Origin: Bacillota bacterium
GTDB taxonomy: Bacteria > Bacillota > SHA-98 > UBA4971
NCBI GenBank assembly: GCA_012689375.1
Contig: JAAZLO010000057.1
Location: forward strand, 1-50,545
Direction of reading: 5' to 3'
Length of the DNA stretch: 50,545 bases
The first letter of the stretch is position 1. The number at the start of each line of letters is the position of its first letter. The notes under the pieces were generated by a model. That model was not told the DNA's origin and ran no database searches. It saw nothing but the letters and a program-made list of their open reading frames with translations. The translations under genes and the position numbers were made by a program. Positions 6,916-15,124 of the stretch are shown piece by piece.

Positions 6916-9502
6916 GGATTCCTCCCCCCTCAATTCCCGACTTTAATTCCGCCAATCTCGTAAGGGCTTCGAGCGGGGTCATAGAATTAATATCCATTTT
7001 CCTTAATTCTTCCACGATATCCCTGTTTTTAGAGGATGAAGAAGTCTTTTCTTCATCCATAAGAACTGCAAGAAGGCTCATTTGTTGCGGTCTCGAAGGG
7101 CTTCTTTTTTCTAAATCCTTTAAAATGATGCTTGCTCTCCGGATCACGTCCTTCGGCATACCCGCCATCCTCGCTACATTAATTCCGTAACTCTTGTCAC
7201 ATCCTCCCGGTTGCAAGGAGTAAAGAAAGATTATTTCATTTCCATGCTCTTTGGCCTCTATCCGGAAATTTCTAACGTATTCAAGCTTGTCCTCAAGTGC
7301 GGCCAATTCATGAAAATGTGTGGTAAAAATCATTTTTGCGCCTATTTTATTATGTATATACTCAATTACCGACTGGGCTATTGCCATTCCGTCGTAAGTG
7401 CTAGTTCCACGGCCAAGTTCGTCGATGAATAAAAGTGTTTTATCTGTGGACTGTGATAAAATCCTGGAGGTCTGGAGAAGCTCTGTCATAAATGTAGATT
7501 TTCCACCTGCTATTTCCTCAGATGATCCGGCCCTTACCGCAATCCTATCCGTCAACGGTATTAGGGCAGAGTTTGCAGGAACAAAGCTCCCCATATGTGC
7601 CATAAGGGTGATCATAAGCACAGATTTACCAAGAGTACTTTTACCTGACATGTTTGGCCCTGTAAGCACCATTATTTGGCATAGTTTCGGATCTAATCGG
7701 ATGTCGTTGGAAATAAATGCCCCGGGAGGAAGGGATACCTCTACAACGGGGTGTCGGGCCCCGGTTATCAAAAGTTCTGCTCCATCATGAAGTTTAGGCC
7801 GAACGTATCCATACATTGATGCAGCCTCCGCAAATGATGAGAACACATCGATTTTAGCTACAGCCTTGGCTATTTGCTGGATTTCGGGAATTTCATCCGC
7901 GACTTTCTCACGAATCTTTGCAAATAATTCATATTCCAGCGCCATTCCTTGATCCTTAGCTTTTAAAATAATCCCCTCATGCACTTTTAATTCGGGGATA
8001 ATATATCTCTCGGATCCGGAGAGGGTCTGTTTTCTTGTCCAATCCTCCGGAACCAGATGTAGGTTGGCACGGGTAACTTCAAGATAGTAGCCAAATACCT
8101 GATTGTATCCTACTTTTAATGATTTAATGCCTGTTTTTTCTCTTTCTGAAGCTTCGAGGGATGCTAGGAATTCCCTACTTTTTGTGGCTTTGCCACGAAT
8201 TTTATCAAGCTCCGGGCTGTATCCTTCCCGGATTATGCCGCCTTCAGTCAGAACGTGCGGAGGATCATCCGTAATTGCTTTAAATATGAGCTCTCTTAGT
8301 CTGCTGAGATCCGGGAGATCTAAAACTATTTTTTTTAAAGCGTTGCTCCCGGATTTATTTACAACTTCAGAAAGTTTGGGCATGGCATCAAGGGACTCGG
8401 CCAAGGCCATTAAATCCCTGGCGTTTGCCCGGCCTGTGCCAATACGGGCGGCGAGTCTTTCCAGATCACGAACACAGGACAAAACTTTCCTAATATCACT
8501 TTGGATCACTACATTGTTTGTCAATTCTTCTACTATATCCAATCTTGTTTTTATTTCTGAAAGATCCCTGGAAGGACGATCTAACCATTTTTTAAGTAAC
8601 CGTCCGCCCATAGATGTGACTGTCTTATCAATTATACTAAGGAGTGTGCGTCCCTTTCCACGCGTACCAGTTCGGATTGTATCCTGAAGTTCAAGACTGA
8701 GCCGGGTCTCCCAATCAATTGCTAATGCATCATCCAATGAATAACATCGAATCCCGGTAATATAATCAAGGGATGTCATTTGAGTCTTTGCCGCGTATAG
8801 CAGAAGAATCTCAGCTGCCTGCATTCCAAGGGGATATTCCGTACAGCCGGGGTTTTTAAAGGATTCTATAGATGGTTTAGATGCCGAAGGTTTTGGCTCT
8901 TCGTCAAGGTAAGTTAAAACAAGGCCCTCCTGGAGGTTTAGATCCTGGAAGATTAAAGGATATTCTTCGATGTTCCTGGTAATAACGCATTCACTCGCCC
9001 GAATGCTGTTTATTTCAGCAAGAATCATATCCTTTGCACACTCACCGCATGCCTCGGTAACAGCAAACTCTCCTGTAGATACATCGAGTATGGCAAGGCC
9101 TATTGTCTGTTTTTGGGCAGTCACGGCTACCAGGTAGTTGTTTCGTTTCTCATCTAAGAATTCAGGTTCAAGAATTGTCCCGGGAGTGACCACCTGGACG
9201 ACTTCGCGCCTTACAATTTTCCGCCCTTTACCTGGAGGCTCCATCTGCTCACATATTGCAACTTTATGGCCTGCCTCTACAAGCCGGCCTATATAGGATT
9301 GGGCAGCATGGTGAGGGACACCACACATCGGCATCCTCGCGCCTTGGCCTATTTCCCTGGAAGTTAAAGTGATTTCGAGGATTTCCGAAGCTATCTTGGC
9401 ATCCTCATTAAACATTTCATAGAAATCGCCGAGGCGAAACATAAGAATTGCGTTGGGATACTTGGCTTTAATAGCGGTATATTGTCGCATCATAGGTGTC
9501 AT
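6902..9502 (-). CDS. mutS: DNA mismatch repair protein MutS
   Basis: 866 residues, full length. The mismatch-binding Phe-X-Glu lies in GDFYEMF near residues 27-29. The connector, lever and clamp regions follow, then the ABC-type ATPase with Walker A GPNMSGKST and the DELGRGTSTYDG signature. MutS recognises mispairs and small loops and recruits MutL. Its ATG overlaps the miaB stop codon by one base (TAATG), with GAGGTGG ten bases upstream, and its end overlaps mutL, so the four genes look like one transcription unit. Confidence 0.97.
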   Translation of the reverse strand: MTPMMRQYTAIKAKYPNAILMFRLGDFYEMFNEDAKIASEILEITLTSREIGQGARMPMCGVPHHAAQSYIGRLVEAGHKVAICEQMEPPGKGRKIVRREVVQVVTPGTILEPEFLDEKRNNYLVAVTAQKQTIGLAILDVSTGEFAVTEACGECAKDMILAEINSIRASECVITRNIEEYPLIFQDLNLQEGLVLTYLDEEPKPSASKPSIESFKNPGCTEYPLGMQAAEILLLYAAKTQMTSLDYITGIRCYSLDDALAIDWETRLSLELQDTIRTGTRGKGRTLLSIIDKTVTSMGGRLLKKWLDRPSRDLSEIKTRLDIVEELTNNVVIQSDIRKVLSCVRDLERLAARIGTGRANARDLMALAESLDAMPKLSEVVNKSGSNALKKIVLDLPDLSRLRELIFKAITDDPPHVLTEGGIIREGYSPELDKIRGKATKSREFLASLEASEREKTGIKSLKVGYNQVFGYYLEVTRANLHLVPEDWTRKQTLSGSERYIIPELKVHEGIILKAKDQGMALEYELFAKIREKVADEIPEIQQIAKAVAKIDVFSSFAEAASMYGYVRPKLHDGAELLITGARHPVVEVSLPPGAFISNDIRLDPKLCQIMVLTGPNMSGKSTLGKSVLMITLMAHMGSFVPANSALIPLTDRIAVRAGSSEEIAGGKSTFMTELLQTSRILSQSTDKTLLFIDELGRGTSTYDGMAIAQSVIEYIHNKIGAKMIFTTHFHELAALEDKLEYVRNFRIEAKEHGNEIIFLYSLQPGGCDKSYGINVARMAGMPKDVIRRASIILKDLEKRSPSRPQQMSLLAVLMDEEKTSSSSKNRDIVEELRKMDINSMTPLEALTRLAELKSGIEGGGIRDCK

Positions 9503-10836
9503 TAAACAGAAACCACCTCACCGAGCTGGGTCCAGGAACGGGCTTTTGTTATTTTAATTTTGACCAATTCACCGATGCGGGCTTCCGGGTGGAACGGAAA
9601 AATAATTAGTTTATTTGTACGGGTGCGTCCTGAGAGCATAGATGGATTCGTTTTACTTGTCCCTTCCACCAGCACTTCTACGGTCTTTCCCTGGAGCCCC
9701 TTGTTGATTTCTCCGGTGATAATATTTTGTGTGGCAACTAATTTTTGGATTCGGTCGCTTATTACCGAATCCGGGATTTGATTATGCATGGATGCACCTG
9801 CTGTGCCTCTTCTCGGTGAATATATAAATGTGAACGCCGAATCGAATCGGACTTCTTCTACAGCCCTGAGGGTTTCAGCAAAATCATTATCATCTTCCCC
9901 GGGAAAGCCCACTATAAGGTCTGTGGTAATAGAGCACCCGGGGACTGCCTGACGTATCCGTGCAATTAAATCCAGGTAGTATTCTAAGGTGTAACCCCGG
10001 TTCATATCGGCTAACACTTTGTTTGAACCTGCCTGAAGCGGGAGATGAAAATGCTCACATACAGTTTTTGATGTGGCTATTTCATTGATTAACTTATCAG
10101 TAAAATCCCGGGGGTGGCTGGTCATATAGCGTATTCTGGATATTCCCGGAGTCTGATCCAAAGCATGGAGGAGGTCTGCAAAATCATGTCCGTTTTTGAG
10201 ATCGTGTCCATATGAATTTACATTTTGGCCCAAAAGGACTATCTCCCGAAAACCTTTCTGCCCGAGATCTTTAACTTCAGAAATAATATCCTCAAACTTA
10301 CGGCTTCTCTCCCTGCCCCGTACGTACGGAACAATACAATAGGAGCAGTAATTATTACATCCGTAGATAATGGAAACCCAGGCAGATACACCTGAGACAC
10401 GCCGTATAGGGAGACCTTCCAGTGGATTTTCATTGTTTTCAGGCTCTTTATCCCATATCCGGTAGGCTTTGTGGCCTGCCTCCACTTGATCAAGGAGTTC
10501 CGGCAACTCATGAATGTTCATAGTACCAAAAACAATATCCACATGGGGAAGTCTTTTAGCTATCCTTTCAACTTCCCCAGCCTGCTGTGTCATACAACCT
10601 GCAATTCCAATGATTAAATCGGCATTATTAAGTTTGGCCTGTTTTAAATTTGAAACCTGCCCATATACTTTCCGCTCAGGCTTCTCCCTTACGCAACAGG
10701 TGTTAAATATTATGATATCTGCATCATCTATGGAATCCGTAGCTTTAAACCCACGCTTTTCCAGTATCCCTCCGATAATTTCGGAATCATGTTCGTTCAT
10801 TTGGCACCCAAATGTCTTGATATAAAACTTTCGCAT
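9502..10836 (-). CDS. miaB: tRNA-2-methylthio-N6-dimethylallyladenosine synthase MiaB
   Basis: A radical SAM methylthiotransferase of about 444 residues. It has the N-terminal UPF0004 domain (IKTFGCQMNEHDSE, with cysteines also in NTCCVRE and GIAGCMTQ), the radical SAM motif YGCNNYCSYCIVPYVRGRE, and a C-terminal TRAM domain. It converts i6A37 to ms2i6A37, acting after MiaA, which is encoded in the same operon. The frame opens at 10854 without an SD; ATG 10836 has TGGAG ten bases upstream and the usual MRKFYIKTFGCQMN start, so I prefer it. Confidence 0.95.
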   Translation of the reverse strand: MRKFYIKTFGCQMNEHDSEIIGGILEKRGFKATDSIDDADIIIFNTCCVREKPERKVYGQVSNLKQAKLNNADLIIGIAGCMTQQAGEVERIAKRLPHVDIVFGTMNIHELPELLDQVEAGHKAYRIWDKEPENNENPLEGLPIRRVSGVSAWVSIIYGCNNYCSYCIVPYVRGRERSRKFEDIISEVKDLGQKGFREIVLLGQNVNSYGHDLKNGHDFADLLHALDQTPGISRIRYMTSHPRDFTDKLINEIATSKTVCEHFHLPLQAGSNKVLADMNRGYTLEYYLDLIARIRQAVPGCSITTDLIVGFPGEDDNDFAETLRAVEEVRFDSAFTFIYSPRRGTAGASMHNQIPDSVISDRIQKLVATQNIITGEINKGLQGKTVEVLVEGTSKTNPSMLSGRTRTNKLIIFPFHPEARIGELVKIKITKARSWTQLGEVVSV

Positions 10837-10894
10837 GATGTCGTCTCCAGCCATTATTTATCTAAAATATATGCATATCATATGTTTCGCTGCT

Positions 10895-10925
10895 ATGTGA
10901 CAGTAACCCCGTCCCTCTGTCACAT
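10895..10925. repeat. Perfect 9-bp inverted repeat between the lactate operon and miaB
   Basis: ATGTGACAG (10895-10903) and CTGTCACAT (10917-10925) pair perfectly around a 13-base loop. It lies in the 140-base gap upstream of miaB and downstream of the GlcD-type dehydrogenase. There is no T tract on either strand, so it is not a standard terminator. It could be an operator for the miaB-mutS-mutL-miaA promoter or a transcript-stabilising stem. Confidence 0.4.
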
Positions 10926-10976
10926 TCAGTTTACCAAACAGGTGTAGCCGTTGCAAATAGGGCTTTTTGTTTTTGT

Positions 10977-12392
10977 TTATAAGCCGAAAATCTTACCGGG
11001 GTTTAAAATGATATTAGGGTCAATGGCCAGTTTTATCTGTTGCATAACATTAAGTGCCACAGGATCTGAAAATTCTTTTAGAAAATGGATCCTTTTAGCC
11101 CCTATTCCGTGTTCTCCGGAAATGTTACCGCCAAGCATGCATGTGGCAGTATATATTTCTCTCAGCGCCAGTTCCTTAATGTTTTCCCATGTATCGTTAT
11201 CCATATTCTCCCTAAGCAATGTTGCATGGATATTCCCATCGCCTGCATGTCCGAAACAGGGTATTTTTACACCGTACTTTTCGGATATATTAGTTATCTT
11301 CTTCAATATTTCCGGGATTTCACTTGTTGGCACCGTTATATCCTCCATACAGTATACCGGGCTGACGACACGCAAAGCCTCAGCTACACATTTTCTGGAC
11401 TCCCATATACGTTCCTGTGTGGATAAATTATCAGCTACATATACTTCTATACCGCCATTTTCCAGACAAAGCTTACCTATTGTTTCATAATCATCTTCTA
11501 CCTGGGCTTCTGAGCTGCCTTCGACTTCTACAATAATGTATGCACCTGCATCACTGTGAGGTAGAGTCTGATTTAAATATAGTTCGGCAGCTTTAATTGT
11601 CATGCTGTCCATGAACTCGACTGATGTGGGAACAATCCCCCCCATAGTCATAATCTTCGGGACTACTTCTATTGCCTCTTGCATCTTCTTAAAGGGTACT
11701 AATAGATCAGCCCTGTATTTCGGTAGGGGAAGAAGTTTAAGCCATATCTTAGTCACAATTCCTAAGGTTCCTTCGGAACCGACGATTAAACGGATCAGGT
11801 CATATCCTGCAACATCCTTCACACATTTGCCGCCTAAATTCATTATTTTCCCATTGGGGAGAACTACCTCAAGCCCAAGGACATACCTGGAGGTCGTTCC
11901 GTATTTAATTGCTCTGTTTCCACCTGCATTTTCAGCAACGTTACCACCTATCTGGGAGCTTTCAGCACTACATGGATCACCTGCATAAAATAAACCCTCA
12001 TCTTCTGCCCGTTTCTGAATTTCCCCTGTTGTAACCCCGGGTTCGGTAATTATAAAGAGATTTTCCTTATCAACTTCCAAGACTTTATTGAATCTTTCCA
12101 TAGAAAGGACTATTCCTCCGAACACAGGGACACACCCTGCAGACAGTCCGGTCCCCGCTCCCCTCGGAGTAACCGGGATCCCTTCCTTATTTGCCAGCTT
12201 CATAATGGAGGAGATTTCTCCCTTTGTTCTTGGTCTCACCACAACCTCAGGCATTTTAACGTATTTATCTTCAGATACTTCATCATGGGCGTACGGCATC
12301 ATTTTTTCTTCATCAGTAACCACAAAGGAAGGCCCGACAATATTTCTCAGTTCGCGTAGGGTGTCTTCTGTGATCTGATTATACTTTGTCAT
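10977..12392 (-). CDS. lctD: FAD-linked lactate/glycolate dehydrogenase subunit (GlcD/LctD type)
   Basis: About 471 residues. An N-terminal PCMH-type FAD-binding half (VVRPRTKGEISSIMKLAN, PRGAGTGLSAGCVP, IGGNVAENAGG, GSEGTLGIVTKIWL) precedes a FAD-oxidase C-terminal half ending in CFGHAGDGNIHATLL and GEHGIGAKR. The family oxidises 2-hydroxy acids such as lactate or glycolate. Placement after etfB and etfA matches the Acetobacterium woodii lctBCD set, in which the enzyme and Etf drive lactate oxidation with NAD+ by electron confurcation with reduced ferredoxin. ATG 12392 has an AGGAG eight bases upstream and overlaps etfA by 14 bases; the GTG at 12401 is too near the SD. The exact 2-hydroxy acid is inferred. 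Confidence 0.85.
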   Translation of the reverse strand: MTKYNQITEDTLRELRNIVGPSFVVTDEEKMMPYAHDEVSEDKYVKMPEVVVRPRTKGEISSIMKLANKEGIPVTPRGAGTGLSAGCVPVFGGIVLSMERFNKVLEVDKENLFIITEPGVTTGEIQKRAEDEGLFYAGDPCSAESSQIGGNVAENAGGNRAIKYGTTSRYVLGLEVVLPNGKIMNLGGKCVKDVAGYDLIRLIVGSEGTLGIVTKIWLKLLPLPKYRADLLVPFKKMQEAIEVVPKIMTMGGIVPTSVEFMDSMTIKAAELYLNQTLPHSDAGAYIIVEVEGSSEAQVEDDYETIGKLCLENGGIEVYVADNLSTQERIWESRKCVAEALRVVSPVYCMEDITVPTSEIPEILKKITNISEKYGVKIPCFGHAGDGNIHATLLRENMDNDTWENIKELALREIYTATCMLGGNISGEHGIGAKRIHFLKEFSDPVALNVMQQIKLAIDPNIILNPGKIFGL

Positions 12393-13416
12393 ATATCTCA
12401 CTCCTCTTTTGCAAACTGTCTTTGCCTTCTTTTTTATTTTTTAACTTCTCAATCAATTCCGGCACGATCTCGAATAAGTCTCCGACAATACCATAATCAG
12501 CTACTTTGAATATTTGGGCATCCTTATCTTTATTTATTGCAACAATCGTTTCAGATGTTTGCATACCCGCAAGGTGCTGTACAGATCCGGAAAGGCCTAT
12601 TGCTATATAAAGTTTGGGGGATACAGTCTTTCCGCTGAGCCCTATCTGGTGAGGATATTCTATCCATCCCAAATCTACGGCATCCCTAGTTGCGCCTACA
12701 GCCGCATTAATTAAAGATGCAAGATCTTCAATCATACAGAAGCCGTCCCGGGTCTTCAGACCCTTCCCCCCTGAAACCACAATATCCGCATCCTGAACAT
12801 TCACATCCTGGGTCGTATCTTTTATAAAACCAAGGAATTCCTCACATGTTGAAAACAAGTTTGTTTCATAATCTTTCAGTATAACTTTGCCTTCCTTACC
12901 CTTATTGACTGGAAGGGGTTTTGTCGACTTTGGCCTGACGGTAGCCATTTGCGGCCGGGACACCGGCGTTTTTATCGTAGCCATTACATTACCGCCAATT
13001 GCGGGTCTGGTCTGGAGAAGGGATTTATCCTTAAGATCTATATCAAGCTCGGTACAGTCTGCCGTTAAGCCTGTATCTAGTTTAGCTGCAACAAGCGGCA
13101 TAATAGTCCTGCCTTGCGTGGTTGCGGCAGCTAATACAATTCCGGGTTTTACTTCCTGTGTAAGCTTAGTCAAAACCCTTGTATAGAGTAAGGGAAGGAA
13201 GTTTTTAAGTGTAGGGTTGTCCACTATATATACGATATCTGCACCCCTTTGGATTATCTCTTCTGCAAATTGCTCCATCCCATACCCAAGGATTACGCAG
13301 GAAAGTTCTTCCGAGAGCTTATCAGCGAGGACCCTCCCTCTAGCTAACAACTCATATGTTACAGGATGGAGCTTCCCACCCCTTTGCTCACCTATTACCA
13401 TTACACCCTTATACAT
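12379..13416 (-). CDS. etfA: Electron transfer flavoprotein alpha subunit
   Basis: 345 residues. The C-terminal FAD domain carries GATRDAVDLGWI, IGLSGKTVSPKLYIAIGLSG, QHLAGM and AINKDKDAQIF...ADYGIVGDL, all standard EtfA blocks. There is no N-terminal ferredoxin domain, unlike some clostridial EtfA proteins. With EtfB and the GlcD-type dehydrogenase it should form a cytoplasmic complex passing electrons between lactate, NAD+ and ferredoxin. SD AGGTG lies eight bases before the ATG. Confidence 0.93.
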   Translation of the reverse strand: MYKGVMVIGEQRGGKLHPVTYELLARGRVLADKLSEELSCVILGYGMEQFAEEIIQRGADIVYIVDNPTLKNFLPLLYTRVLTKLTQEVKPGIVLAAATTQGRTIMPLVAAKLDTGLTADCTELDIDLKDKSLLQTRPAIGGNVMATIKTPVSRPQMATVRPKSTKPLPVNKGKEGKVILKDYETNLFSTCEEFLGFIKDTTQDVNVQDADIVVSGGKGLKTRDGFCMIEDLASLINAAVGATRDAVDLGWIEYPHQIGLSGKTVSPKLYIAIGLSGSVQHLAGMQTSETIVAINKDKDAQIFKVADYGIVGDLFEIVPELIEKLKNKKEGKDSLQKRSEIYDKV

Positions 13417-13437
13417 TAAAACATCACCTGCTCCTGT

Positions 13438-14241
13438 TTATATAGCCCCACGTTTTTCAAGAAAGGATATAAGATTGTCCACTGCTGCACCTGAACTGTC
13501 CTGTTGATGCATAATTACGTCCCTACTCAATTTAGGTTTAAATATTTTTACAACCCTTGTCGGGGATCCCCGGAGCCCGACTTCATTATTAGAAATTCCA
13601 AGATCATCAGGGCTGAAAATCGGGATCTCCCTAGATTTTGCATTAAGTTTGCCTGCAAGTGTTGGAAACTCGGGTTGGTTAATATCCTTTATCACAGTCA
13701 CAAGGGCGGGCAGCGGAGTTTTAATGAGCTCGAGCCCCTCCTCAACCACACGTTCGGCTGTAAGCAAATAATCTTCGAGGGTAATCTTACGAACAAAGGT
13801 TATAACCGGAATATCTAAAATGGCTGCCACCATAGGCCCGACTTGACCGGTTTCTCCGTCAGTAGCACGTTCACCACATAGTATTAAATCATTTTTGCCT
13901 AGCCTGCCATTTACTGATGTAAGCAAGGCTTTAGCCAAGGCCTTACTTGTGGCAAGCGTATCAGATCCGCCGAACCCTTTATGAGACAGAAGTATTGCTT
14001 TATCGGCACCCAGGGCTATAGCTTCCCTTAAAGCCCTTTGCGCATGGGGCGGACCCATGCTGATTGCAGTGACTTCCACATCAGACAAAGCCCTCTTTAG
14101 TCTGATAGCTTCAGCTAAGGCATTTTCATCTAAAGGATTTATCACATTTCTACGATCAGTTCTTATCATTGTTCCGGTTTCTTCATCCATTTTTACATCA
14201 GACGTACCGGGCACTTGCTTTAACAAAATATAGATATTCAT
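13438..14241 (-). CDS. etfB: Electron transfer flavoprotein beta subunit, bifurcating type
   Basis: 267 residues. KQVPGTSDVKMDEETGTMIR, INPLDENALAEAIRL, ISMGPPHAQRALREAIALGA, GGSDTLATSKALA and CGERATDGETGQVGP are visible. The NPLDENALAEA form and the GGSDT/LATS loop match the bifurcating group of EtfB proteins as I know them. It starts two bases after the GntR gene and is followed by etfA. Lactate specificity comes only from operon context. Confidence 0.92.
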   Translation of the reverse strand: MNIYILLKQVPGTSDVKMDEETGTMIRTDRRNVINPLDENALAEAIRLKRALSDVEVTAISMGPPHAQRALREAIALGADKAILLSHKGFGGSDTLATSKALAKALLTSVNGRLGKNDLILCGERATDGETGQVGPMVAAILDIPVITFVRKITLEDYLLTAERVVEEGLELIKTPLPALVTVIKDINQPEFPTLAGKLNAKSREIPIFSPDDLGISNNEVGLRGSPTRVVKIFKPKLSRDVIMHQQDSSGAAVDNLISFLEKRGAI

Positions 14242-14242
14242 A

Positions 14243-14965
14243 TTAACCCTCTCCTTCGGAATTTAAATCAGAGTTCTCTATGATTTTAGCCACGTAAGGT
14301 TTTGCTACTTTTCTAAAATGATTTCGCATGGCGTCCGCTGCGGCTTGGGGGTCTCCTGTTGATATAGCCAGGGCTATTTCCCGATGATAACCGTACGACT
14401 CCTCCGCTACTCCGTACAATCCCATAATCTTCCGTAATTGAACCATGAGGATATCCTGAATTGTGGAAAACAATTCCCGCAAGACTTCATTTTTTGATGC
14501 CCTGATAACCATTACATGGAATTCAAAATCTTTTTCGACGTATTCTTCAGGGTTATCAATGGCTCCGTCCATTTCGTCAACTAGTTTTAAGATGGTTTCA
14601 ATTTCTTCGTCCCAGGCCCTTTCAGCTGCGAGCATAGCTGCAGTCACTTCAATAGCTTCACGGGCTTCCACAAGATCTGTTAAAGTCGTTTCCCTAAGTT
14701 TAAAAAACTGAAGGGCACGTGTGACAAAGTAATTACCGGTAACATGGTTAATGTATGTCCCGTCGCCATGTTTGACCGTGACAAAACCCATGGTTTCTAA
14801 TTGACGGACTGCCTCGCGCAATGCATTTCTGCTTACTTGTAACATCTGGGCGAGATCATGTTCGGATGGTAGCTTTGTGCCTGCCTCGAACTTCCCTTCG
14901 GATATTGCCCTTACGAGTTTTTCAGAGACCGTATCCACTACACGAACACGTTTTATTGGTTCCAT
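14243..14965 (-). CDS. GntR/FadR-family transcriptional regulator (LldR/LctA-like)
   Basis: 240 residues. An N-terminal winged helix-turn-helix (GTKLPSEHDLAQMLQVSR, ALREAVRQLETMGFVTVKHG) is followed by an all-helical FCD ligand-binding domain with the expected acidic and histidine residues (EARE..., DFEFHVMVIRAS, YHREIALAI). FCD regulators commonly sense lactate, pyruvate or other organic acids. It is the first gene of the etfB-etfA-lctD unit, so it probably autoregulates the operon from the repeats just upstream. SD AGGTGG lies seven bases before ATG. Confidence 0.9.
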   Translation of the reverse strand: MEPIKRVRVVDTVSEKLVRAISEGKFEAGTKLPSEHDLAQMLQVSRNALREAVRQLETMGFVTVKHGDGTYINHVTGNYFVTRALQFFKLRETTLTDLVEAREAIEVTAAMLAAERAWDEEIETILKLVDEMDGAIDNPEEYVEKDFEFHVMVIRASKNEVLRELFSTIQDILMVQLRKIMGLYGVAEESYGYHREIALAISTGDPQAAADAMRNHFRKVAKPYVAKIIENSDLNSEGEG

Positions 14966-14986
14966 ATGTTAACCACCTATTCTTTA

Positions 14987-15026
14987 ACAACAAAGTTGTA
15001 GGATGACCATGTATCAGTATCATCCT
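14987..15026. promoter_or_regulatory. Candidate operators of the GntR regulator
   Basis: Two inverted repeats sit just upstream of the regulator gene: ACAAC-AAA-GTTGT (14987-14999) and AGGATGA (15000-15006) with TCATCCT (15020-15026). A third AGGATGA copy lies at 15082-15088. FadR-type regulators bind short palindromes near their own promoters, so these are reasonable operator candidates. I could not place a convincing -35/-10 pair here. Confidence 0.35.
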
Positions 15027-15124
15027 TCGATATTATTCGATAATTTCCTTCAACAAATAATAAATTTTTAATGCTAAAAACAGGATGATTCAGTTAAATG
15101 CAAAGGCATAAAGAGAGGACGTTT

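Noticed and set aside
10895-10925. A CRP-like site (TGTGA...TCACA)
   Set aside because: The half sites are 19 bases apart instead of 6, and CRP is not expected to act this way in Clostridia.
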